The notes under the pieces were generated by a model. It ran no database searches. It was not told the origin of the DNA and was given only the letters and a program-made list of their open reading frames with translations. This document shows, in pieces, positions 52,797 to 60,977 of a stretch of DNA of 64,000 bases. This DNA comes from Streptomyces sp. HD (GTDB lineage Bacteria > Actinomycetota > Actinomycetes > Streptomycetales > Streptomycetaceae): assembly GCF_028369295.1 (NCBI RefSeq), contig NZ_JAQMYP010000037.1:42510-106509 (forward strand), given 5' to 3'. Numbering within the stretch: position 1 is the stretch's first letter; every line of letters begins with the position of its first letter. The translations under genes and the position numbers were made by a program.

Positions 52797-53243
52797 TCAG
52801 CGGTTGCCGCCCTTCGGAATCCCGTACACCCGCTCCACCCGCAACCGCAGCACCAGCCTGCCGTCGCGGACCATCGCCGTCCGGAAGTCCGCCCAGTCGG
52901 GATGCTCGCCCAGGACGTCCCGGTAGAGCCGGACGAGTTCCTCGACCGTGGCGTCGTACGGGTCCTTCGCTACCGGCGAGAGGTCGGCCGTGCCCTCGGC
53001 GACGGTGTATGCCCAGCGGTCGGCGCTCGTGACGTGGTACGACGCCCTGGGGTCGCGGCGCAGGTTGCGGGTCTTGGCGCGGTCGTCGGTGATCGAGACG
53101 CGGATGATCCGCTCGTCGGGGTAGTAGGCGTGACCGACGTTCGACAGCTGCGGCCGGCCGTCGCGCTTGAGGGTGACCAGCACCCCGCCGTGGCCCTCGG
53201 AGAGCAGCGCGAGCAGTGCGTTCTGGGTGGCGTCCTCAGTCAT
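52797..53243 (-). CDS. PPOX-class F420/FMN-dependent split-barrel oxidoreductase
   Basis: 148 residues from ATG 53243. GGVLVTLKRDGRPQLSNVGHAYYPDERIIRVSITDDRAKTRNLRRDPRASYHV is the actinobacterial PPOX-class pattern with TDDRAKTRNL as cofactor-binding region. AYTVAEGTADLSPVA and the terminal LRVERVYGIPKGG complete the fold. Such small proteins use deazaflavin F420 or FMN to reduce or detoxify small molecules. Identical 13 bp sequences (TGGATCAACCCTG) flank the gene. Confidence 0.86.
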   Translation of the reverse strand: MTEDATQNALLALLSEGHGGVLVTLKRDGRPQLSNVGHAYYPDERIIRVSITDDRAKTRNLRRDPRASYHVTSADRWAYTVAEGTADLSPVAKDPYDATVEELVRLYRDVLGEHPDWADFRTAMVRDGRLVLRLRVERVYGIPKGGNR

Positions 53244-53318
53244 ATCTGGATCAACCCTGACGAGCGGCCCGTGCATTCCCCCGCAGTCCCCTGCCTTCCC
53301 TCCTCCCCGGCAAGCTCA

Positions 53319-53357
53319 GTAGACAGTGTCTACTCGATCATGGTAGACAGCGTCTAT
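53319..53357. promoter_or_regulatory. Twin TetR operators overlapping a probable leaderless promoter
   Basis: GTAGACAGTGTCTAC (53319-53333) is a perfect 15 bp palindrome; GTAGACAGCGTCTAT (53343-53357) is a near copy that runs into the ATG. TAGACA at 53320 and again at 53344 are 18 bp apart, compatible with -35 and -10 elements. There is no ribosome site before the ATG, so a leaderless, autorepressed transcript is likely. Confidence 0.7.
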
Positions 53358-53943
53358 GCCTTCTGTGCAGGAATCCGAACCAGGGCTGCGGGCCCGACTG
53401 GTCGACGTCGGTGTGGATCTCGTGACCCGGGAGGGCGCCCAGGCCCTCACCCTGCGGGAGATCGCCCGTCGGGCAGGTGTCTCGCACGGCGCCCCGCGCC
53501 GCTACTTCCCCACCCACCTGGAGCTGCTGTCGGCCATCGCGCGCCGCGGCTTCGAGGATCTCGCCCGCCGGGCGACGGCCGCCGTCGGCGACGGTACGGC
53601 GACTCCACGGGCGCAACTGACCGTGCTGGGGCGCGTCTATCTGGAGTTCGCACTCGGCTACCGCGGCATGTATGAGCTGATGTTCCGTCACGATCTGCTG
53701 GAGAGCGGTCACTTGGGACTGCGGGACACCAGCCTCCCCCTCTTCGGCCGGCTCGTGGACCTCGTCGGCCGGGCTCGCCCCGACGCCGACGCCCGACTCG
53801 TCGCGGGTGCGCTGTGGGCCAACCTGCACGGAGTCGCCCAGCTGTGGGGCTGGGGCAGTCTTCAACTCGCCACGGGCGCCGACGACTTCGTACCTGTGCT
53901 GCGGTCCGTCCTGGACGCGCACCTCGGGCCGGAGGGCGAGTGA
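53356..53943 (+). CDS. TetR-family regulator
   Basis: 195 residues. The helix-turn-helix (about 10-57) is VDVGVDLVTREGAQALTLREIARRAGVSHGAPRRYFPTHLELL, followed by a TetR_C_33-like ligand domain (FALGYRGMYELMFRHDLLESG; GALWANLHGVAQLWGWGSL). It is coupled to the MFS gene by a GTGA overlap, so it is almost certainly a local repressor of a drug-type efflux pump, released by the pump substrate. The start codon is part of the second operator repeat. Confidence 0.91.
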   Translation: MPSVQESEPGLRARLVDVGVDLVTREGAQALTLREIARRAGVSHGAPRRYFPTHLELLSAIARRGFEDLARRATAAVGDGTATPRAQLTVLGRVYLEFALGYRGMYELMFRHDLLESGHLGLRDTSLPLFGRLVDLVGRARPDADARLVAGALWANLHGVAQLWGWGSLQLATGADDFVPVLRSVLDAHLGPEGE

Positions 53944-55289
53944 ATCCTCGGCTCACCCTCGCGAGCAGTATCGCCGGGGCCGTGCTCGTCGCGCTGGACG
54001 GGACCGTGCTCACCGTCGCGCAGCCGACCCTGCAACGCGATCTCGGCGCCTCCTTCGCCCAGGTCCAGTGGACCAGCACCGGCTATCTCATCGCGGTGGC
54101 CGGCCTGTTGGTGTTCGCCGGGCGGCTCGGCGACCGGTACGGGCACCACCGGGTCTTCGGCATCGGCATGCTCGGCTTCGGGGCCGCGTCGGCGGGTGTC
54201 GCGCTGGCGCCCGGCGTCGGCTGGGTGATCGCGCTGCGGATCGTGCAGGGGGTGTTCGGGGCGCTGCTGCAACCGGCCACGCTCGGGATGCTGCGGGCCG
54301 CGTTCCCGCCCGACCGGCTGCGGGCGCCGATCGCCGTACGGACCGCCGCGATCGGGGTGGCCGCCGCTGCCGGGCCGGTCATGGGCGGTGCGCTGGTGGC
54401 GGGGCCGGGGTGGCGGGCCGTGTTTCTGCTGAACGTCGTCCCCGCCGTCGTCTTCGGCCTGCTCGCCCTCGCCGTACGACCCCCTCGCGACACCTCCCCC
54501 GCCCGCCTCGACCTGCCCGGCGCCGTCCTGCTCGCGGTGACCTTGGCCTGTCTGGTCCACGCCCTCGTCGCCCTGCCGGGGTGGGCCCTGACGGCCGCGA
54601 CCGCCGCGGTCACCGGTGCCGTCCTCGTCCGGCACGAGCGCCGTACCGCGAGCCCTCTGCTGCCGCCCGACGTCATCGGCTCGGCCGTGGTCGGCTCGGC
54701 GCTCGGCATGCTGGTGGCCGCGTCGGCGGCGCTGTCCGGCGCCCTGTTCGTCGGCACGTTCCTGTTGCAGGACGCGCTCGGCATGAACCCCTTCCAGATG
54801 GCCCTCGTCAGTCTGCCGCTGGCCCTGCTGATGGTGCTCGCGGCGGCCTCGTGCCCGGTACTGCTGCGCCGGGCCGGTGCCCGCCGTACGACCGTGGTGG
54901 CGATGGCACTTCTCGCACTGGGCATCCACGCCCTGTCCCTCGCCTCGGCCACCCCTGCCCTGTGCGCGGCGTTCGCGCTGGTGGGGGCCGGGTTCGGCAC
55001 GGTGATGGTGGCGGCGACCCATGTCGTCGTACGGGAGGCCGCGGTCGAGTCGGCCGGGGTGGCGGGCGGGCTGCAGCAGACCGCGATGAACGTGGGGCCC
55101 GTGCTGGGAGTGGCCGTCGCGACCGCGCTCACGGGGACGGGCGGCGGTCCCGGACTGCCGATGACCGCCCTCGCAGCCGTGGCGCTGGCCGGTGCGGTGC
55201 CGGGCCGTGCCCTCCCGGGACCGCATACCGCCGCCACGGACGATCATGGGCAATCGAAGGACCGTACACGTGTTCCTGCGGGACGATGA
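53940..55289 (+). CDS. MFS efflux transporter (drug:H+ antiporter type)
   Basis: 449 residues from GTG 53940. VALDGTVLTVAQPTLQRDLGASFAQVQWTSTGYLIAVAGLLV is the DHA-type motif D1 start, GRLGDRYGHHRVFGIG the loop motif A and GPVMGGALVAGPGWRAVFLLNVV motif C of antiporters. Around 12 membrane helices are seen. The C-terminal tail is polar and short. TetR coupling suggests export of a toxic compound or antibiotic. The open frame upstream of the GTG belongs to the regulator. Confidence 0.9.
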   Translation: MNPRLTLASSIAGAVLVALDGTVLTVAQPTLQRDLGASFAQVQWTSTGYLIAVAGLLVFAGRLGDRYGHHRVFGIGMLGFGAASAGVALAPGVGWVIALRIVQGVFGALLQPATLGMLRAAFPPDRLRAPIAVRTAAIGVAAAAGPVMGGALVAGPGWRAVFLLNVVPAVVFGLLALAVRPPRDTSPARLDLPGAVLLAVTLACLVHALVALPGWALTAATAAVTGAVLVRHERRTASPLLPPDVIGSAVVGSALGMLVAASAALSGALFVGTFLLQDALGMNPFQMALVSLPLALLMVLAAASCPVLLRRAGARRTTVVAMALLALGIHALSLASATPALCAAFALVGAGFGTVMVAATHVVVREAAVESAGVAGGLQQTAMNVGPVLGVAVATALTGTGGGPGLPMTALAAVALAGAVPGRALPGPHTAATDDHGQSKDRTRVPAGR

Positions 55290-55355
55290 GGTCAGAGGCC
55301 GTTCCGGCGGGGTAGGCCGGAGCGCATCCTCGTCGTACGCATTCGGAGGAGAGCG

Positions 55356-56588
55356 ATGGCACTGCTGACACAAGAGGTCGAGCCGGGTGAGGTCGGGCTG
55401 GACGCGAAGGCGCTGGACCGCCTCGACCAGCACTTCGCCCACTACGTCGACGAGGGGCGACTGCCCGGCTACCTGGTGTCCGTCGCCCGCGGTGGACGCG
55501 TCGCCCACCTCACCGCGCACGGCCACCGCGACCGCGCGGCCGGGCTGCCCGTCGAGGCGGACACGCTGTGGCGGCTCTACTCCATGACCAAGCCGGTCAC
55601 CTCGGTCGCCGCGCTGCTGCTGGTGGAGGAGGGCAAGCTGTCGCTCGACGACCCGGTCGGCCGCCATCTGCCCGCCTTCGCCGAGCCCCGGGTGTACGTC
55701 AGCGGATCCGGCGCCGACACGGTGACCCGCCCCGCCCACGGCCCGATAACCGTCCGGCACCTGATGACACACACCGCCGGGCTGACGTTCGCCTTCTACC
55801 ACACGCATCCCGTCGACGCCCTGTACCGCGACGCCAACCTGGAGTCGGCGGTGCTGCCGGGCTCCGACCTCGCCGAGACGGTCGGCGTGTACGCGAGCCT
55901 GCCGCTGCAGTTCGAGCCAGGCACACAGTGGAACTACTCGGTCGCCAGCAACGTCCTGGGCCGGATCATCGAGGTCGTGTCCGGGCAGCCGCTGGACGAG
56001 TTCTTCGCCGAGCGGCTCTTCGGGCCGCTCGGGATGACCGACGCCGGGCTCTTCGTGCGCGACGAACTGCTGGGCAAGCTGGCCGAGATGTACGGCGAGA
56101 CCGAGGACGGCGGCATCGAGCCGATCCCGGGGCTCCCGCTGCGGGGCCGGCCCCGCTTCCTGTCCGGCAGCGGCGGGTTGGCGGCATCCGCACACGACGT
56201 CCACCGCTTCATGGAGCTGCTGCGACGCCGGGGCGAGCTCGACGGCGTCCGTCTGCTGTCGCCGCGGACCGTGGACCTGATGACGTCCAACCAGCTCCCG
56301 GGCGGCGTCGACCTGCGTACCTTCGGCAGCCGCCCCGCGCATGACGAGTCCGGCAACGACGGTCTCGGCTTCGGCCTCGGAGTCTCCGTGGTGATCGACC
56401 CGACCCGTACGAAAGCTCCGGCCGGCCTCGGGACCTACGGCTGGAGCGGGGTCGCGACCACCACGTTCTGGGTCGACCCGAGCCGTGATCTGACAGTGCA
56501 GTTCATGACGCAGGTACGGCCGCGGACCTCGCACACGATGTTCCAGGACCTGAAGCGGCTCGTGCACGAGGCCGTGACCGAGGACTGA
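55356..56588 (+). CDS. Serine hydrolase, beta-lactamase/esterase class C type
   Basis: 410 residues. The catalytic S76-M-T-K79 in RLYSMTKPVTSVAALLLVEEGKL and the Tyr motif Y194-S-V in WNYSVASNVLGRIIEVVSG are both present, with a C-terminal YGWSGVATTTFWVDP as the KTG-equivalent region. No signal peptide is present, so an EstB-like cytoplasmic esterase is more likely than a peptidoglycan enzyme or beta-lactamase. GGAGGAGAG precedes ATG 55356. It is probably independent of the MFS pump, 66 bp upstream. Confidence 0.88.
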   Translation: MALLTQEVEPGEVGLDAKALDRLDQHFAHYVDEGRLPGYLVSVARGGRVAHLTAHGHRDRAAGLPVEADTLWRLYSMTKPVTSVAALLLVEEGKLSLDDPVGRHLPAFAEPRVYVSGSGADTVTRPAHGPITVRHLMTHTAGLTFAFYHTHPVDALYRDANLESAVLPGSDLAETVGVYASLPLQFEPGTQWNYSVASNVLGRIIEVVSGQPLDEFFAERLFGPLGMTDAGLFVRDELLGKLAEMYGETEDGGIEPIPGLPLRGRPRFLSGSGGLAASAHDVHRFMELLRRRGELDGVRLLSPRTVDLMTSNQLPGGVDLRTFGSRPAHDESGNDGLGFGLGVSVVIDPTRTKAPAGLGTYGWSGVATTTFWVDPSRDLTVQFMTQVRPRTSHTMFQDLKRLVHEAVTED

Positions 56589-56616
56589 CGGTGCAGGACT
56601 GAGGCCGTGCGGCGGT

Positions 56617-57780
56617 CTACTGGTCCACGCGCAGGCTGAACTCCACTCCCTCCAGCGCCAGTTCGCGCAGCCACTCCTCCGAGCGGGCCGCGGTCTCGGC
56701 GGCGCGGTTCAGGCCCGCCGGCAGGGAGCCGTCCAGGATGTGACGCACGCCGAGGGCGAGAGGGCGGGACACACAGCGGGCCATCGCGCTCTCCTCCTCG
56801 TCGCCCACCAGGTCGAGGAGGTAGCCGCCGGACCAGCTCCGCCCTTCCGCACCGCGCACGTCCAGCGACACGACGAGGACGACGCGGTCGCGGTCGGCGT
56901 CCGTGGTGGGGTGGGCGGCCGCCAACTTCCCCGCCAGGGCGGCGATTCGGGCGTCGTCACCGGCCTTCAGCTCCTCGAAGACGGCGTCCCAGGCGCGCAG
57001 CCAGCCCTCCAGGCGCAGGGTGCCGCGCACGAAGGTCTGCGTCTTCCAGGCAGGCGGCAGCCCGTACTGCTCGACGAACGGAACGCTGTCACGGTTGGGG
57101 TACACCTCGAAGGTCTCCCCGTCGACGACATGCCGCCGGGTCACCTCCCACGGCCGCTCGGCGACGGTCTCGGCACCGTCCTGCAGGTAACGCGCCGGTG
57201 CCCGCAGGGCGTTGAGGACCCCGGCAGGGGCCCAGCTGAAGCGGTACCTGAAGTCGTTCGGAACGGCGGGGACACCGCCGCAGTAGGACGTCAGGCTGTA
57301 CGAGGCCGCTGCGTCGTCGCCCACGGCCTCCCTGGCGCGGCCGACCAGACTGTGGGCGAAGAGGTGGTCGATGCCCGGGTCCAGGCCGGCCTCGGTGAGG
57401 ACGACGAGCCCGGCCGCGGCGGCCGCGGGCACCTGGTCGAGCACCGCGTCCGACACATAGCTGGAGCAGGCGAAGTGGGCCTCCCGCCGGACGCAGGCCG
57501 CCAGGATCCCGGCGTGCTCGGGCGCGGGCAGCATCGATACGACGATGTCGCCGGGCGCCAGTTCGGCCGTGAGCGCGGGAAGCGTGAACGCGCGGGGCTC
57601 GGCGCGTGCGGTGAGCCCCAGCCGTTGCAGGGCCTCGGCGGCTCGGCTCTCGGTGCGGTGCCACAGCCGTACCCGGTCGGCCGCGCCGCACAGCCGGGCC
57701 AGGCCGCTGCCGGTGGAGAGTCCGGCGCCGACCCAGTGGACGGTGCCGGACGCGGGAACCCGTGCCGGGCTGTCAGTCAT
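56617..57780 (-). CDS. Saccharopine dehydrogenase-like protein (reductase/C-terminal type)
   Basis: 387 residues from ATG 57780. The N-terminal Rossmann segment is VHWVGAGLSTGSGLARLCGAADRVRLWHRTES. DIVVSMLPAPEHAGILAACVRREAHFACSSYVSDA and GLVVLTEAGLDPGIDHLFAHSL are typical of the saccharopine dehydrogenase/homospermidine synthase superfamily, as is TSYCGGVPAVPNDFRYRFSWAPAGVLNA. In lysine metabolism the family links aminoadipate semialdehyde and glutamate through saccharopine. It overlaps the next upstream gene by 8 nt, ending a five-gene operon. The real substrate may be an analogous amino-acid/keto-acid conjugate. Confidence 0.87.
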   Translation of the reverse strand: MTDSPARVPASGTVHWVGAGLSTGSGLARLCGAADRVRLWHRTESRAAEALQRLGLTARAEPRAFTLPALTAELAPGDIVVSMLPAPEHAGILAACVRREAHFACSSYVSDAVLDQVPAAAAAGLVVLTEAGLDPGIDHLFAHSLVGRAREAVGDDAAASYSLTSYCGGVPAVPNDFRYRFSWAPAGVLNALRAPARYLQDGAETVAERPWEVTRRHVVDGETFEVYPNRDSVPFVEQYGLPPAWKTQTFVRGTLRLEGWLRAWDAVFEELKAGDDARIAALAGKLAAAHPTTDADRDRVVLVVSLDVRGAEGRSWSGGYLLDLVGDEEESAMARCVSRPLALGVRHILDGSLPAGLNRAAETAARSEEWLRELALEGVEFSLRVDQ

Positions 57781-58834
57781 GGTGGAACTCCCCTTCTGCG
57801 ATGTCGAGTTCACGGGAGGCCTGGCGGAACCGGTCGATGCAGCGCCCCCACGGGCCGCCCGTCTCGAATTCCAGCAGCTGGGGCAGGAGCGCCGAGGAGA
57901 AGTCGGTGCTGGACTCGCGGGGCAGCAGTGAGGGGAGGTTGTCGATGGCGATCAGGTCGAGCGGGGGGTCTTCGCGCAGTCGGCGGACGGGGGCGGTCCA
58001 GTCGGTGGTGCGGTCGTAGATCGGGAGGACGTTCAGCGGGGAACCGACGTCGACGGTGACGTCGCACAGGGTGCGGAGCGCCCGGGCGGGGTCGTTCAGG
58101 TCCTGCTCGCGGAGGAAGGGCGGGACGGGCGTTGTGGCGAGGACGGCGTTCACGACCACGTCGTGCGCGAGGAGGACGGGGCGGTCCAGGTCGCGGGTCT
58201 CTTCGAGGTCCCAGGGTGTCGCCTCGACCCCGGCGGTCAGCAGCGCGAGGCGCGCGCCGCGACCGCTGCGGCCCAGGGCGCCGATCACCAGCGCGGTGAA
58301 CTCCGGTTCCCCCGGGGCCGGTTGGAGGAGGGCGTCCAGTTCGTCCTTCGAGGTGGGGGTGAGCGGTGCGACGAGCCTGCCCCGGTGCTGGAGGACGGCC
58401 AGGGCGGCGCCCAGGTAGCCGGCCCAGAAGCCGAACGCGGCGAGGCGGCGGCCGCTGTCGTCCACCAGGTACTCCAGGTCGAGCAGCGCCCCTCCCCCGG
58501 CCGCGAACCGGTGGAGCAGGTCCTTGGCGCCGGGCTGCTGCTTGTAGGCATGCCCGAAGTAGATGTGGCGGTGCGTCAGTTCGGCCGGATCGTCGGGGAG
58601 TTCCTTCAGTCCGAGGACGACGGTGTCCGCCGGGGCCGACACCCACGAGCCGCTCAGGGCGATGCGGCAGCCGACCGCCTCGTACTCCTCGGCGGGGAAG
58701 ATCCGCTGCGCGGACTCCTCGACGGTCAGTGTCACCCCGCTCTCGACCAGCCGTCGTGCGTCCAACGGCACGATCGGTGTGCGTCGCTCGGTGGAACGGA
58801 CCTCGTGGCGCAGCCACAGATGGAGCTCGGTCAT
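57773..58834 (-). CDS. Saccharopine dehydrogenase-like protein (lysine-forming, LYS1 type)
   Basis: 353 residues. HLWLRHEVRSTERRTPIVPLDARRLVESGVTLTVEES is the LYS1/alanine-dehydrogenase-like start with its conserved Arg/Lys. GLKELPDDPAELTHRHIYFGHAYKQQPGAKDLLHRF contains the active-site Lys-His set, and ALVIGALGRSGRGARLALLTAG is the cofactor loop. NAD-dependent enzymes of this type split saccharopine to lysine and 2-oxoglutarate, or run in reverse. Having both LYS1-like and LYS9-like halves side by side suggests a complete two-step interconversion. It is coupled by ATGA to the upstream FAD enzyme. Confidence 0.88.
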   Translation of the reverse strand: MTELHLWLRHEVRSTERRTPIVPLDARRLVESGVTLTVEESAQRIFPAEEYEAVGCRIALSGSWVSAPADTVVLGLKELPDDPAELTHRHIYFGHAYKQQPGAKDLLHRFAAGGGALLDLEYLVDDSGRRLAAFGFWAGYLGAALAVLQHRGRLVAPLTPTSKDELDALLQPAPGEPEFTALVIGALGRSGRGARLALLTAGVEATPWDLEETRDLDRPVLLAHDVVVNAVLATTPVPPFLREQDLNDPARALRTLCDVTVDVGSPLNVLPIYDRTTDWTAPVRRLREDPPLDLIAIDNLPSLLPRESSTDFSSALLPQLLEFETGGPWGRCIDRFRQASRELDIAEGEFHHD

Positions 58835-59976
58835 ACGCGGTTGGCCTCCGGGCGCGGGGCGTCGGCCGCGAACCGGCCGGCGCTGAGCGGGCTGACGTCC
58901 ACGAAGGGTACGCGGCCGAGGTACAGGTCGCGGACGACCTCGCCGACGGCCGGGCCCTGGAGAAAGCCGTGGCCGGAGAAGCCGGTCGCGTACAGGAACC
59001 GGGACACGGAAGTCGCCTCGCCGATCAGCGCGTTGTGGTCCGGGGTGATCTCGTACAGGCCCGCCCAGCCGCCCGTGCGGCGCAGGTCGAGCAGGGCGGG
59101 GGCGCGGTGCTCCATGGCGGCGGCCAGGCGGGGGATCCAGCGGTCGTGGGTGTCGGTGGCGAAGCCGGGCCGTTCGTCGGGGTCGGACATGCCGAGGAGG
59201 AGGCCGGGGCCCTCGCTGTGGAAGTAGAGGCTGGTGGTGAAGTCGATGGTCATGGGCAGGTGCGGCGGCAGTCCCTCGACAGGTTCGGTGACCGCGATCT
59301 GGCGGCGCAGCGGCACCACGGGCAGTTCCACGCCGGCCATCGCACCGACGGCCCGCGACCAGGCGCCGGCCGCGCAGATCACCGTGTCGGTGGTGATCCG
59401 GCCGATGGTCGTGGTCACGGCGGTGATCCGGTCGCCGTGCAGTTCGATGCCGGTGACGTCGGTGTGCCGTAAGATCCGCGCGCCGTACTCGCGGGCGGCG
59501 GACGCGTAGCCGTGGACGACGGCTTCGGGGGTGCAGTGGCCGTCGTCCGGGGAGAACGCGGCGGCCAGCAGTCCGTCGGTGGTGATCAGCGGGGACAGTC
59601 GCCGCGCCTCGGCGGGGTCGATCATCCGGCTCGGTACGCCGAGGGAGTTCTGCAGCCGGACGCTCGCCTCGAAGCCGGCGACGTCCTCGGGGGTCGAGAG
59701 CAGGAACAGATAGCCGACCCGGTGCAGGCCGATGTCGTACCCGGTCTCCTCCTCGAACCGTCCGAACGCCTCCAGACTGCGTGCCCCGAGCCGGATGTTG
59801 AGCTCGTCGGAGAACTGTGCGCGCACTCCGCCGGCCGCCTTGGAGGTGGACCCGGAGGCCAGTTCGTCGCGCTCGACGAGGAGGACGTCCCGTACGCCGG
59901 CGCGGGCGAGGTGGTAGGCGATGCTGGTGCCCATCACGCCGCCTCCGATGATGACGACGTTCGCGTGCGTGTTCAC
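58831..59976 (-). CDS. FAD-dependent amino-acid oxidase (DAO/sarcosine-oxidase family), TTA codon
   Basis: 381 residues from GTG 59976. The FAD motif VVIIGGGVMGTSIAYHLARAGVRDVLLVE is at the N-terminus. GSTSKAAGGVRAQFSDELNIRLG resembles the flavin-adjacent loop of sarcosine/dimethylglycine oxidases, and GWAGLYEITPDHNALIGE and ATGFSGHGFLQGPAVGEVVRDL form the C-terminal FAD contacts. It would oxidise a secondary or D-amino acid. Codon 169 is TTA (59470-59472 on the plus strand), placing translation under the rare bldA tRNA. ATGA and GTGA-type overlaps link it to both neighbours. Confidence 0.88.
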   Translation of the reverse strand: MNTHANVVIIGGGVMGTSIAYHLARAGVRDVLLVERDELASGSTSKAAGGVRAQFSDELNIRLGARSLEAFGRFEEETGYDIGLHRVGYLFLLSTPEDVAGFEASVRLQNSLGVPSRMIDPAEARRLSPLITTDGLLAAAFSPDDGHCTPEAVVHGYASAAREYGARILRHTDVTGIELHGDRITAVTTTIGRITTDTVICAAGAWSRAVGAMAGVELPVVPLRRQIAVTEPVEGLPPHLPMTIDFTTSLYFHSEGPGLLLGMSDPDERPGFATDTHDRWIPRLAAAMEHRAPALLDLRRTGGWAGLYEITPDHNALIGEATSVSRFLYATGFSGHGFLQGPAVGEVVRDLYLGRVPFVDVSPLSAGRFAADAPRPEANRV

Positions 59977-60944
59977 GGGCCCACCTTCCTGGCGGCCTCG
60001 ACCACGGCCCATGCAGCGGCCGCGTCCTGGATGCCGAGGCCGACGCTGTTGTAGTAGACGATGTCCCCGGGTCCGGATCTCGGGAAGCTCTGCCCGGTGA
60101 GGACGGCGCCGAGCCCGACCAGGTCCTCGGGGGCCAGCAGCCCTTCGCGCAGGGCGTCCACCACGGGCCCGGCGTGCTCGGCCGCGGTCACCGGGTCGTC
60201 GACGACGACGCTCGCCGCGTGCAGCAGCACATCCGCGTCCACCTCCCGGCGCCCGGGCTCGAACGACCCGACGCTGACCACCGTGGCCCCGGGCGCCAGC
60301 CACTCCCCGCGCACCACGGGCGTCGTGCTGAGCGTGCAGGCCGCGACCAGCGACGCCCCGGTGACGGCCTCCTGCGGGGTGCCGGCCGGCCGGACGGTCA
60401 GGCCCAGTTCGGCCGTGAGCTGCTCCGCGGCCCTGGCACGTCTGCGCGCGGTCGGACTCCACAGCCGTACGGACTTCACCTCGCGCACCCGGGCGACGGC
60501 CCGGGCGTGGGCGAGGGCCTGGGTGCCTGAGCCGAGGAGGGCGAGGTCCGCGCTGTCGGGGGTGGCCAGGGCGTCGATCGCGACGGCGCTCGCGGCCGCC
60601 GTGCGCAGCGTCGTGATCGCCGTGCCGTCCATGACCGCGGCCAGGCGGCCCGTCACCGGGTCGAGCACGGTGATGACGGCGTGGATCGTGGGCAGGCCGG
60701 ACGCCGCGTTGCCCGGGTTGACGCTGCCGATCTTCGCGACGGCGCCGGTGTCCGCCGACAGCCGGGACACATACGCGAAGACGACACTGTCGTCGAAGCG
60801 GCTCGGGTGCATGATCTTCCCGGGCAGGTCGGCCGCGTCGGCGCCGAGCGCCGTGAATGCCGCGCGTTGCGAGGCGATCGCCGCGTCCAGGCCCAGCAGG
60901 CCCGTCACCTGTTCTCCGGAGAGGAAGAGGACGTCGTCGGTCAT
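59973..60944 (-). CDS. Ornithine cyclodeaminase / mu-crystallin family enzyme
   Basis: 323 residues from ATG 60944 with GAGGGA in front. The substrate half has ADLPGKIMHPSRF (Lys) and AVAKIGSVNPGNAASGLPTIHAVITVLDPVTGRLAAVMDGTAITTLRTAAASA. The NAD motif is ALLGSGTQALAHARAVARVREVKSVRLWSPT. Relatives cyclise ornithine or lysine, reduce cyclic ketimines or oxidise alanine. In this operon, lysine or a cyclic imine is a plausible substrate, but that is inference. It overlaps the FAD enzyme by 4 nt and follows ribA after 33 nt. Confidence 0.9.
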   Translation of the reverse strand: MTDDVLFLSGEQVTGLLGLDAAIASQRAAFTALGADAADLPGKIMHPSRFDDSVVFAYVSRLSADTGAVAKIGSVNPGNAASGLPTIHAVITVLDPVTGRLAAVMDGTAITTLRTAAASAVAIDALATPDSADLALLGSGTQALAHARAVARVREVKSVRLWSPTARRRARAAEQLTAELGLTVRPAGTPQEAVTGASLVAACTLSTTPVVRGEWLAPGATVVSVGSFEPGRREVDADVLLHAASVVVDDPVTAAEHAGPVVDALREGLLAPEDLVGLGAVLTGQSFPRSGPGDIVYYNSVGLGIQDAAAAWAVVEAARKVGP

Positions 60945-60977
60945 TCCCTCTTCCTGTCCGGACGAGCCTCGCGGCAA

